A DNA stretch of 54,493 nt from assembly GCA_001600875.1 (NCBI GenBank), contig BCLD01000011.1, forward strand, positions 913,088-967,580, in the 5' to 3' direction. Below the pieces are notes generated by a model that was given only the letters and a program-made list of their open reading frames with translations, ran no database searches and was not told the DNA's origin. Origin of the DNA: Solicoccozyma terricola (taxonomy: Eukaryota; Basidiomycota; Tremellomycetes; Filobasidiales; Piskurozymaceae). Shown here piece by piece: positions 32,099-41,957 of this stretch; the first letter of the stretch is position 1; each line of letters opens with the position of its first letter. The translations under genes were made by a program, and so were the position numbers.

Positions 32099-32974
32099 AT
32101 GACCCTCTCACCTCTCACGATCCGTCTCATCTGCGCAGGCCTGTTGTCGCTATGCGGCATTATTGTCCTGGCGATATCCGCTCACGTTGAGAGTTCTGTG
32201 AGGCATGTGCGTTTCAAGTGCGCATCCTTCCCTGATGACCATTTTTTTTCGACAGATTCGGGTCTTTGGCCTCAGCACAGCGACTTTTACGTACAACGCC
32301 TTTGTTGGAGCCTTCACGTTGCTTTTCGAGACGGTGTTTGTCATCTGCAGGATTGCTTCCCCGAATGGACTGTTGGTGAGCTTTTCCTCGGAGCTAGGGT
32401 ATGCAGCCATCCTATGGTTGCTATGGCTAGGTGAGTCCCATATCGTGCGGGATGGGCCTATTCCTGACGAAACACTCAACAGCTTCTGCAATCAGTACAA
32501 CCGTCAAGACCGAAGAAGGACGCTCGGTCTGCAAACATCTTGATGATCTGTTCGATGTTCCCGAGCTGAAGGATCTCGACCCGGAGGCATTGGGTGAGTC
32601 AAAATGCATTCGAAGGAAATGCTTTGCTTACGCCGTGGCACAGTCATCGCCAAGAAGGCACTGCAGTCGTCTTGCTCGGAAATACATGCCGAGCTCGCGT
32701 TCATTTGGATCGCTTGGATAGTCGTTACCTTTACCGTGGGCTACCTCGCGGTCTTGGCCCTTCACCAGCATAGCCGTGGAACGAAACAGGTGAGTGACAG
32801 TGGAAAGGGAGCGAACTTGGACGCCTGACATGTGTTCTCCAGATCTGGAAGACCTCTATTCGCTCCTATGAACACGCGGCGCAACACTTGGCCGATCCAT
32901 TTGCGGATCCTATCGGTCGCTCGGCTGGCCCAGTGATTGGAATTGTGGACGATGAAGACCCCGATAGAAGGTGA
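32099..32974 (+). CDS. MARVEL-like four-helix membrane protein, 220 aa, five exons
   Basis: Exons 32099-32197, 32256-32430, 32483-32593, 32644-32789 and 32843-32974 give 221 codons with matching phases. Four membrane helices are clear: LICAGLLSLCGIIVLAIS, FVGAFTLLFETVFVIC, ELGYAAILWLLWLASA and ELAFIWIAWIVVTFTVGYLA, with short N- and C-terminal cytosolic tails. Helix spacing and the TFTYNAFVGAFTLLFE opening of helix 2 are those of fungal MARVEL proteins, which organise membrane subdomains. Helix 2-4 resemble the membrane part of the 23127-24539 protein (VGVVTFFFET vs VGAFTLLFET). The C-terminal tail is soluble (YEHAAQHLADPFADPIG) and ends in an acidic DDEDPDRR. Confidence 0.8.
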
Positions 32975-33124
32975 AGCTGTGGACACAATCCGTTCAAGGA
33001 ATACCAAGCCCCTGCAGGAAGATGCGAATGATAGGAGGTCGTCGGATGTTGTAAAGAGGTCGCACGTAATTTGATACAAGTAGCATGCAGAGAACGGAGC
33101 GAAAAGGCATGTCATGTCCTTATA

Positions 33125-34503
33125 CTAGTTCTCAGTCGACGAGGGAATGACATCCTTCACCTTTTGCGCTTGTGCCAACATATTCCGTAACAGTGTCTGG
33201 TAGTTCCAACCGATTGCCTGTGCCGCTATCAGCACCAACGAGTCCTGATCATCTCTCCCCGGTCGACCAGCTCCAGTTGCGTTCTGTCGGAGCAACGGTC
33301 AGCGGATGTATCATCTTCACATCAGGGGCACTCACCGGCTTCATATTGATGTCAAACATCTTGAAATCTTTTCCCGCCTCTTGCCGTCGACAATCGATTC
33401 GGATCGGTGCGAACGTGTTCAGACGTTGGGCAACGATCGATGCCCATCTCTGTACATCCCGGTAGTTGGCGTCATCTTGATGCTCCTGCTCGCTGACCAC
33501 TCTCGAGTTGGCTGTTACTGCTACAACGCCGTTGTAGGGGGCGATGCCTGTAGGAGGAAAGGTTGAGTCCGCTGTGGTCAGGTGCACCTGCCAAACATAC
33601 CATCGATATGATTGAACCTTGTGACTACGGGTAGCGCCCAATGATGGGACTTTGTTCCAACGATCTGGAGGACATGCGCCGTGTTCAGGTATTCGCACAC
33701 GATCTTCACTTTAATCAGACGCACCTCATAATCCCCCGGTGGCATGACCGTCACTGTGATTTCCTCGTCCTTGCAATATGCCTACTCATCCGCGTCAGGA
33801 CGATTGAGACTGAGACACAGAGACGCATACTCACCTCGATCAAGACCAGGTCCCCTTCCTTCCACAGGTCATCGGCTTTGCTCTTCAAATCCTCCTTGTT
33901 CCATACCACCGAGACGCCATAGGACCCTCTTCCTCTCACGGGCTTGACCACAGCAGGCAACTCGACGTCTCCCAACTTTTCCCTCTCCGCCTTTTTAATC
34001 AACCAGCTCTTCGGAAAATGCCCTTCCAATTCTCCCGAATTCAACCAGTTGTTTATCTCCGCCTTGTCTTCCACCCTCTCCGTGTCAAGAGGGTTCTGAC
34101 CGACGAAACGAACATTCTCTGGAAGTTTGTCCCGCAGAGTGACGAGGGCGTGGGCGGAATGGAGGGTCGTGTTTGCCCAAAGTACGTTGGCCCCCGCATG
34201 TACCGCATGCAAGATTCCAGCCTCCGAGTCTGGGAAGGTCCAGTCGGCGTCTTGCCGAGGGTCAGGGTCTGCAATAGGGACAATTACCGTTTCCCCCGCG
34301 GCTCGTAGGTTGTATGCGATGTCCGCTCCGCTGTCCCGATAACCTGTGTAGGTTGCTTTCGTTTAGCGAATCTGAGTTCCACGCACCGGGACCGACTAAC
34401 CACCTGGTTTCAGCGGTTTGATCACTCCACCGACTGCCGGCACAGGACCGTCCTGATGCAGCAGAGCGGTTCGAAAGAGTCGCAATCTCGATGAGACGGA
34501 CAT
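33125..34503 (-). CDS. ATP-grasp (D-Ala-D-Ala ligase-like) enzyme, 386 aa, five exons
   Basis: Exons complement 34404-34503, 33835-34343, 33601-33781, 33336-33547 and 33125-33283 give 387 codons, all phases consistent. Seen motifs: AVVKPVRGRGSYGVSVVW (ATP-binding Lys and Gly-rich loop), LVLIEAYCKDEEITVTVMPP (metal/ATP Glu strands), MFDINMKPNATGAGRPGR (the closing Asn-x-Lys-Pro-Asn metal site) and DQDSLVLIAAQAIGW. These are ATP-grasp landmarks in order. The family forms carboxylate-amine or carboxylate-phosphate bonds; the substrate of this fungal group is unknown to me. It shares a 440-bp promoter with the NmrA-like gene at 34944, so co-expression is plausible. No signal peptide, so cytosolic. 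Confidence 0.85.
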
Positions 34504-34670
34504 GCTGTTGTGGGGCGATGGTTTGGCCACCGAGATGGCAGTGACACTGCTTCTCGGCCCACCTCGCGGACCGGCAGTCCACGATGACGTGTCGGCTCAC
34601 AATCAGATAACGGCGGTTGCCGGAATCAACCGCGGAGGTGCGGAGCAGCAGCAGCCTATTACAAGAGTTG

Positions 34671-34726
34671 GCTTGCGAATGCTTGCGAATGCTGCGAATG
34701 CTTGCGAAATGCTTGCGAATGCTTCC
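34671..34726 (+). repeat. Five-copy short tandem repeat (gcttgcgaat) in the divergent promoter
   Basis: Copies at 34671, 34681, 34691 (9 bp, one t missing), 34700 (11 bp, extra a) and 34711. The 10-bp spacing places all copies on one face of the DNA helix. It lies between the ATG of the ATP-grasp gene (34503) and that of the NmrA gene (34944). Confidence 0.85.
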
Positions 34727-34943
34727 TAAGCTCAGGTCGGTGACCATGGCGTGCTTCGAGCCACGCCCCGTTGATCCCGTAGTCGCTGATGAGCAAAGCA
34801 AATGCATCTTCATCCGGGGAAGCAACAGCTGCTTCGTCACGAGACACAGTCGCAGGGTATATAAACATAGCCTAGTAAACAGAGCCTACAGTTCTGATTC
34901 CTCTCTAATCATCATACAATTCCTTCCTCACTCCCCAACAACG

Positions 34944-36007
34944 ATGTCGTCGCAAAAGTTTACCAAGTTCGCAGTGGCTGGCGGTATCGGCGGCGAAGGC
35001 CCTGGTTCGGCGGGAGTCGGCAACTCCATCACCCGTTCACTCTTGAAGCAAGGTGCACACGTCCAGATCCTAGCCAGGGGGAATTCTGTTAGTGATAGTG
35101 CTGCCATGGAGCTTTGAACAGCTTTGTTGACCTGTGCACCTCCCAGGCTATCTCTAAACCTGCTAAAGACCTCAAGGAAGCCGGTGCCACCATAGTTCCG
35201 GTCGATTACTCATCCCACGACTCGCTCTTGGCCTCCATACAGGGAGTAGACGTCGTCATCTCTGCGCTTTCCGGAGGTGGGTTTCCTTTCCAAGCGGCGT
35301 TAGCAAAGGCTGCCAAGGAGGCTGGCGTCAAGTTGTTTGTGCCCTCGTGCGTGGAGTTCTGTCGCTCGAGACATCCAGATCGCCTGGCTGACGCTCGATC
35401 CGCACAGGGAGTATGGCAACGACACCGATAGCATCGACGAGAAGAACTGGTTGTACTTTAAGAAGGAGGTCCACCACGAGCTGGAGAAGTTGGGCCTCCC
35501 TTACGCCTTGTATTTTACCGGTCCCTTTGCCGACTGGATTGTCCAAGTCTTGGGTCCCAAGGACGGGAAGATTGTACTCGTTGGGAAGAGCGAGGCACCC
35601 AGTTCGTTTACCAAGATCTCTGACGCTGCGGATTTCATTGCCTACACGTTGACCCGTAAGCGTGGAGCAGAGAACGAACTAGAGACAACGTGGGCTGATA
35701 ATCCATCACAGACCTCTCCCCGGAACAACTCTCCAACACCCGCTTCCGCCTCGAAGGAAGTCGTGCATCATTCGCGGAGCTTGCCAAGCTCTACGCTGCC
35801 AAGCATCCGGGCACCACGGTGGAACATGAAGACCCCGAAGCTGCTCTCACACGCGCTGTCGAGGCGCATGATTTCTTCACATGGCTCAAGGTCGAGTGGA
35901 ATGAGGGTAACGGTACGACCTATGATCCGAAGAAGGGGGAGAAGCCAAGCAACAGCCTTTTCCCTGGATGGAAGCCGGTGGACGTCCGTGATATTGTCTC
36001 GGCTTGA
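34944..36007 (+). CDS. NmrA-like / isoflavone reductase-like NAD(P)-binding protein, four exons
   Basis: The Rossmann opening FAVAGGIGGEGPGSAGVGNS is an expanded GxxGxG loop, followed by GNSITRSLLKQGAHVQILAR. Exon 2 begins at 35147 (AISKPAKDLKEAGATIVPVD), then VDVVISALSGGGF and VKLFVPS. An intron of about 60 bp ends just before EYGNDTDSIDEKN, restoring the family motif FVPSEYG; without it the frame would stop. Later blocks: VHHELEKLGLPYALYFTGPF and DGKIVLVGKSEAPSSFTKI, and a fourth exon with LSPEQLSNTRFRLEGSRAS and the C-terminus VDVRDIVSA. NmrA-like proteins sense NAD(P) or reduce small substrates; which applies here cannot be told. Cytosolic. Confidence 0.85.
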
Positions 36008-36169
36008 AGAGGGGTCGTGTGTGTTTACGGTCGCAACAGTATATTGGAAACTAGGGCTGCATTGTATAAATCAAATATTTGCATGACCTATCACATTGTG
36101 CAGCCAGACAAGAATAGGAAACCAGGAAGCACGTCCCTCAGCATCAAGTGAACCCGCTAGAAACCCCGC

Positions 36170-38525
36170 TCAAGCCGCAGGCACTTGAGACTCCCGAGCC
36201 ATCTGAACCTCGGTCTTGTAAGTGCCAAAGCTTCGAGTGGCGATCTTCTTGCCAAACATCTCATCGAGCTCGGCAAATGTACGGTTCTTGATCTAAGCAT
36301 ATGCGGATGGTCAATGAAAGGGTTCAGGCACTTGATGGGGTGTTTTACTTACTTCAGGTACCGTGAAATATATGATAACCAGTCCAAGGATTGTTAGTGA
36401 CCCGAAGAAGAGGCCTGCGACCGGGTATATATCAGAGGCAGTCCCAGACACAAGGCCGAGACACATACCGATCTTGATACCCCAGCCAGCTTGTTGAGGG
36501 GAAAGCATGAGCGGAACGGTGTAGTTGAAGATTAGCTGAACCGTTCGAAGGTGGTCAGTATATGTTCGTCCGATGCCCTGGGGGATGACATACGCCAAAC
36601 ATGCAAGTTCCGGACGCCGCAATGCCAGCGGTCTTGGCTCGCAAACGTGGCGACGAGGTGTCGGCGACATACGCCCAACCTGCATAGCGGTTTGATGAGC
36701 TTCGGTACTCTAGTAGTGCGGACAGTACACCTACCAAGTGGTCCGGCAGAGAGCGCATACGCCGCGACCCACATCGCGGCGAGAGCGACTAGAGCACCAC
36801 CGGGGAGAATCTCTTTAAACCCGATGCCTCCAATTGACATGGTGCATATTGCCATCACGAGTCCGCCGCCAAGGAGCAGTGGTCTCCTGCCGAACTTGTC
36901 GACGACGAAGAAGGAGATGAAGATGAAAGCCAGCAGAATGAACGAGATGATTAGGGAGGCTTCGAAGGGCTTGGGATAGCCAGCGAGCTGGAAGAAATAG
37001 GTACTATAGCCAAAGATCAAGGAGATGCCAAGGAACTATGTATCGGAAGATGACCGGATCAGGACGATTCAAGGGACTTTTGACAACTTGAACTTACCTG
37101 CTGGAATGCAAGCGGAATGAAGGAGATCATCGTGCGACGCAAGTTTGGTCCCTTGAAGCAGTCCATCGTCTGTTGCCAGAAACTACCTCGGTGTAGCTCG
37201 TCTTCCTGGCGTATTACTTCGAACATGATCCTGCACGCATGGTCGACATCATATCCAGGGATTGAACCATTGAGTTTCTGGAGCGATGATTTAGCCTTGA
37301 CTTCGTTTCCCTTCCTGGCATAAAACCCTGGACGGTGGGAGGGTAGTGTGTGAGATCAGGTCGAGGCATCCACTTTGGGAGCGTTGACTCACATGGTGAC
37401 TCGGGTGCGAAAATCAGGGCCGGGATGAACATGCCAACGAAAACAAACTCGGAGTAGAACGCTATGTGAGAAAATATATGAGTCGAGGAGAGCGGTCACG
37501 GGAGCATCTGGCTCACCAAGTTTGTAGTCCAACGGTGACGATGTTGCGATGATTTGCAAAGCGATGGATGCGGCCAGTTGCCCAACCGCAAAGAAAAGAG
37601 AGTACATGGCAAGTAGAGCTCCTCGGATTGGAGTTGGTCTGTAAGCCAAGATTAGTTGGTTGCCGAAAGTAGCGAACTCCAGACGTGGGGATGGTACCCA
37701 CGCAATTTCTGCAATGTAAACGGTTACGCCAGACTGGACGAGGCCAGTGCCCCAACCAGCAAGCAGACGGGCCACAAGGTAGACCACCCATTCCTTGGCG
37801 ACAATCTCCAGCACGGCCGCCTATACAATTCCCTGAAAACGTCAGCATGCTGGATCCTCTCGTGGCAAAAGAGTACATACGATGATGAGCAGGCCGGTAA
37901 GCAAGAACATGTTAAACTTTCTCCCCAAATAGTCACTGATCAAAGGTCCAGAAAGCATTCCGACTATCTGTCCCGCACTGGTTCCAGAGAGTCGAGCAAT
38001 GGGTATATACTCGTTACAGGCATCGAAGAAAAACCTCCGGCCTCACCTTTGGACCCCTCCCCACGCCGAGACGTGTTGTGCATTCAGTGCAAGAGTTCCA
38101 TCAGCCTTAGACCCAATCGTGCCTGAATGGGAAAGCAGGGAGTATTGGCAGCGCGTTCAGATCCAGAAAAGCATCTATACTCACCGAAAACATCGATAAA
38201 ACCTTCGTTGGCAATGATAGAGCCGGGTACTGTACAAACGGAAATCAGTAGACGAGACGTTGAATAGTCATCTCCACCCACCCGAGATACAATATCCATC
38301 GAAAATAGCGGCAACAGCTACCATACAGGCAATGAGAACAGGCTTCCAAAAGAGTTGGACGGTTTTGAGTGGGCCGAGAGAATCTAGGTCGTTGGTGGAT
38401 TGGGTCTGACCGTTGTACTCGATGTGTTGAACGAGATTCTTCTCGTCAAGCGAGTCGGGGGTCGTCTTTTGCTGGACAAAACTGCCGATGACCGGAGCTT
38501 GTTCGGTAGTGCCCATGTTGTCCAT
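36170..38525 (-). CDS. MFS sugar porter (maltose/alpha-glucoside type), about ten exons
   Basis: The start MDNMGTTEQAPVIGSFVQQ and a long cytosolic N-terminus precede TM1 (VLIACMVAVAAIFDGYCIS). Spliced exons give PGSIIANEGFIDVFG, SAGQIVGMLSGPLISDYLGR (helix 2-3 RxGR-type motif as LGRK), VVYLVARLLAGWGTGLVQSG, PTPIRGALLAMYSLFFAVGQ, FAPESP (helix 6 PESP motif), FVVDKFGRRPLLLGG and WAYVADTSSPRLRAKTAGIA, all sugar-porter signatures. The C-terminus reads IKNRTFAELDEMFGKKI, the usual 'R-TF-ELD-MF' ending. Twelve helices are expected at the plasma membrane, moving a sugar or glycoside with protons. The gene is divergent from the rhamnosidase at 39101, so rhamnose or a rhamnoside is the likely cargo (inference). 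Confidence 0.87.
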
Positions 38526-38860
38526 GATGTTAAAGGATCGGAAACTAGATATTTAAACGGGATGTAAAGTATGTTGCCTAAAAAAAGATGATGGATAGAC
38601 GACTGTCGCTGCCTTTTTATCCTCGTTTGTCCTACTGCTCTTGAAGAAGAAGGCGATCTTCACCCCGCATTGATGCACCGAGGGCATCTCAAAGATATGC
38701 CGTCGTTGGCAACATGGTGGGTCGGCGGATTGAACATACCTTGCTGGTGTGGGGAAGATGGCGGAATAGTGGACGGCCCAGCACGTGTAGGGAGTGACCC
38801 AGTGGAGAACCTTGCGGCACGAGGATCGGCATGACGCACATGTTTCTCCGCTACTTTCAG

Positions 38861-38890
38861 TTCCCCACAGTTCCCCGCAGTTTCCCACAG
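38861..38890. promoter_or_regulatory. Three 10-bp phased units with CreA/Mig1-like sites
   Basis: Units ttccccacag, ttccccgcag and tttcccacag stand in perfect 10-bp register. On the other strand the first two contain GTGGGG and GCGGGG, which fit the fungal glucose-repressor consensus SYGGRG; the third (GTGGGA) does not fit fully. Another ccccac is at about 38937. They lie between the divergent transporter (ATG 38525) and rhamnosidase (ATG 39101). Confidence 0.6.
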
Positions 38891-39100
38891 CGAACACCCC
38901 CTAGATATCGGACCTAGCAGAGTTTGTCGCAACTTTCCCCACGCAATGGAGGTTCGATACTGGACCGTTCCCGGCCCATCAATCCAACGAGCGTGTCGAG
39001 AGTGGTCTGCAAGGCATTTAGCCAGCGCCAACCTTCTTCACCCAGCTTTGGGAACATTCGTTTTGTCTTCCATCCAAGCGAGTTCTCATTGCTTCGTACG

Positions 39101-41920
39101 ATGAAGGTGAGCACAAGGCGCTCCGACAAGTGGGCCGGCCCTCTCTGACGGTGAACCAACGGGCAGACTTCCGTTTCAGATGACATTCTGCGCATCTCCA
39201 AGATCTCATTCGAGCATAGTATCGATGGCTTTGGAGTCGGTACAGCGGCCCCTCGCATCTCATGGCGTTTTGCCGGATCGGCAGAGGACTGGTTGCAGAC
39301 CTCTTACGATATCCGCCTCGAACGCAAATTCGGCGTCGAGGAGTACCACGTCGACTCGCAAAAGTCCAACCTCGTGCCTTGGCCAGCTAGTCCTCTTCAT
39401 TCCGGCGAGATCGTCTCCGTTGCCATCAAGGCGAGTGGCAATGGCCTAAACACTGCCTGGCAGCACGCGCGAGTAGAGGCGTCCCTCCTCGTTTGCTCCG
39501 ATTGGCAGGCAGATATGATTTCGGCTGCTTCCCCCAGCACTCCGCCAGATCAACCCCAGCGTCCGTTCTACGTCATGAAAGAGTTCCGTGTCGACAGGGT
39601 GACCGAACCTGCTAGGCTATATGCCACCGCCTTTGGCCTGTATGACATTGAAATCAACGGAAAGATGGTCGGGACGCAGGTTTTGAAGCCAGGATGGACC
39701 AGCTATAGCCACCGCCTATACTTTCAAACGTTCGACGTCACGCCATTGTTGCACGCTGGCGTCAACACTATCCGAGGGCATGTGGCCGAGGGGTGGTATT
39801 CCGGACGTCTCGGGTTTTTGGGAGGGAAGCGAGGACTGTATGGGGCGAGAGATGGGTTGATGGCTCAGCTCGTGGTCGGCGAAGAGGTTGTTGTCAAGAC
39901 CGACTCCAGCTGGCAGTGGTCGCTCAGCCCGATCTTGTCATCGGAGATTTACGACGGCGAGGTGTTCGACGCCAGGCTAGTTGATGCCGAGATTACATGG
40001 CAACCCGTCGAGCTCTTGGCATCACCGACGGCAACCTTGATCCCCGATATGGCACCCATCAGGCGAATCGAAGAGGTCTCCGCAAAGGCACTCATTAACA
40101 CGCCCTCTGGGAAACTCGTGGTAGACTTTGGACAGAACCTGGTGGGCTGGGTGCGACTCAATCGTGGGCCCATCAATGTCCGGGCTGGTGAAAAGATCGT
40201 CTTGTCACATGCCGAAGTAATGGAGGACGGTGAGCTGGGCACACGCCCACTTCGCATTGCCAAATGCCAGGATACAATTATGTGCAGCGGCCACAATGAC
40301 CTCGACGGATGGGAGCCGAGGTTCACCTTTCACGGTTTCCGATACCTCCAGCTCGATGGCTGGACAGGCGATTTTGATCTCGGCGACGTCACCGCAATCG
40401 TCGTGCACACTGACATGGAAGAAACCGGTTGGTTCAAGTCATCCCACACGCTGATCAACCAGCTGCACAAGAACGTGCGATGGGGGATGAAGGGCAACTT
40501 TGTAGGAGTGCCGACGGACTGCCCGCAACGTGACGAGCGCCTGGGATGGACCGGTGATCTACAGGTGTTCTGCAAGACGGCAAGCTTCTTGTACGACACT
40601 CGCAGCATGATCGGCGGATGGTTGCAGGATCTGGCAATGGAGCAAGCGGAAAACGCTGGCGTGCCACCCCTGGTCGTTCCCGACATTCTCAAGAAGATCT
40701 ACCCGCGGGAGGCTGCCCCTCTGGCGGTTTGGGGAGACGTCGCTGTGCTCAGTCCGCTGGATCTCTTCGAGGCATTCGGAGATGCGAATGTGCTCGAGCA
40801 GCAATACAAGAGCATGTTTACTTGGCTGAAGGAGGGTATTCCGAGGAGCGCGAATGGCTTATGGGGTAAAAACACCCCTGACGGGTTTCAGCTGGGTGAT
40901 TGGCTCGATCCCGCAGCACCGTGAGTGTCGAAGTAGGTAGGGTGAGGAGTGCCTGGAATTGACGTGTTGCGTACAGTCCCGACTTTCCTGGCGATGGTCG
41001 CACCGATCCTATGCTCGTAGCAAATGCATACCTGGTCCATGTCACGCGCAAGATGGCAGAGGTATGTCGCCTGCTCAACAAGACAAAGGAGGCGATCCGC
41101 TTCGAGGCGGAATATCTCGAGTTGCGACGGCATTTTGCAGACTTCTACGTGTCCAAGGCTGGTAGGACTGTATCTGATTCACAAACAGCATTGGCGCTTT
41201 CGCTGCACTTTGACCTGTTGACGCCAAGCCAGCGCAAGGTGGCAGTGGAGCGTCTCGAGGAACTCGTGCGGAGTAACGTTTTCAAAGTCGCCACCGGCTT
41301 TGCGGGAACGCCGATCATCCTTGACGCCCTTGCCCAGAACGATAAACTGCACTTGGCCTACCGAATGCTGCAGGAGAAGCAGTGTCCGAGTTGGCTCTAC
41401 TGTGTGAGCATGGGTGCAACCACGATAGTGAGTGGTTGATGGCGTCAGGCTGAAATATGACCACAGCTCATGAACTGCTTTCTCCCAGTGGGAACGTTGG
41501 GACAGTATGCGCCCTGACGGATCAATCAACCCGGGAGAAATGACCTCTTTCAATCACTACGCTCTGGGGGCCGTCGCATCCTTTATGCACGGCACGATCG
41601 GGGGCATCTCACCTCTTGAGCCGGGTTGGAAGAAGATACTCATCGCGCCCAGACCTGGTGGTACTTTGACATCGGCCGAGGTGAGGCATGCCAGTCCGTA
41701 TGGACTGGTCCAATGTTCTTGGTATTTGGACGGTGACAAGATCATCGTCGAGGCGTCGGTTCCTCCAAACACAACAGCCAGAGTGGAGATTGGCGAAATG
41801 ACAACTCAAGTCGGCAGTGGAGAACACAAGTTTGTGGTAGACTATCAAGCGGATTCACGTTGGCCCCCCAAGCCGATTTACCACTCCATGACTATCCCCT
41901 TGATAGATGAGATTGCGTGA
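39101..41920 (+). CDS. GH78 alpha-L-rhamnosidase, 868 aa, four exons including a 6-nt first exon
   Basis: Exons 39101-39106, 39203-40920, 40977-41427 and 41489-41920 give 869 codons. The 6-nt first exon supplies Met-Lys, which joins to ISFEHSIDGFGVGTAAPRIS, the exact opening seen in GH78 enzymes. The N-terminal beta domain has RLYATAFGLYDIEINGKMVG, GWYSGRLGFLGGKRGLYG and LLPDF-like FGQNLVGWVRLN. The (alpha/alpha)6 catalytic domain contains DCPQRDERLGWTGDLQ with the acidic catalytic cluster, NGLWGKN, DWLDPAAPPDFPGDG and MGATTIWERWDSM with the second catalytic Glu, then FNHYALGAV. The enzyme cleaves terminal alpha-L-rhamnose from glycosides with inversion. No signal peptide is seen, so it is probably intracellular, acting on imported rhamnosides. 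All key residues are present. Confidence 0.92.
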
Positions 41921-41957
41921 TGTACAACCACATCAGATTACATGTCCCTGCCCCTGC

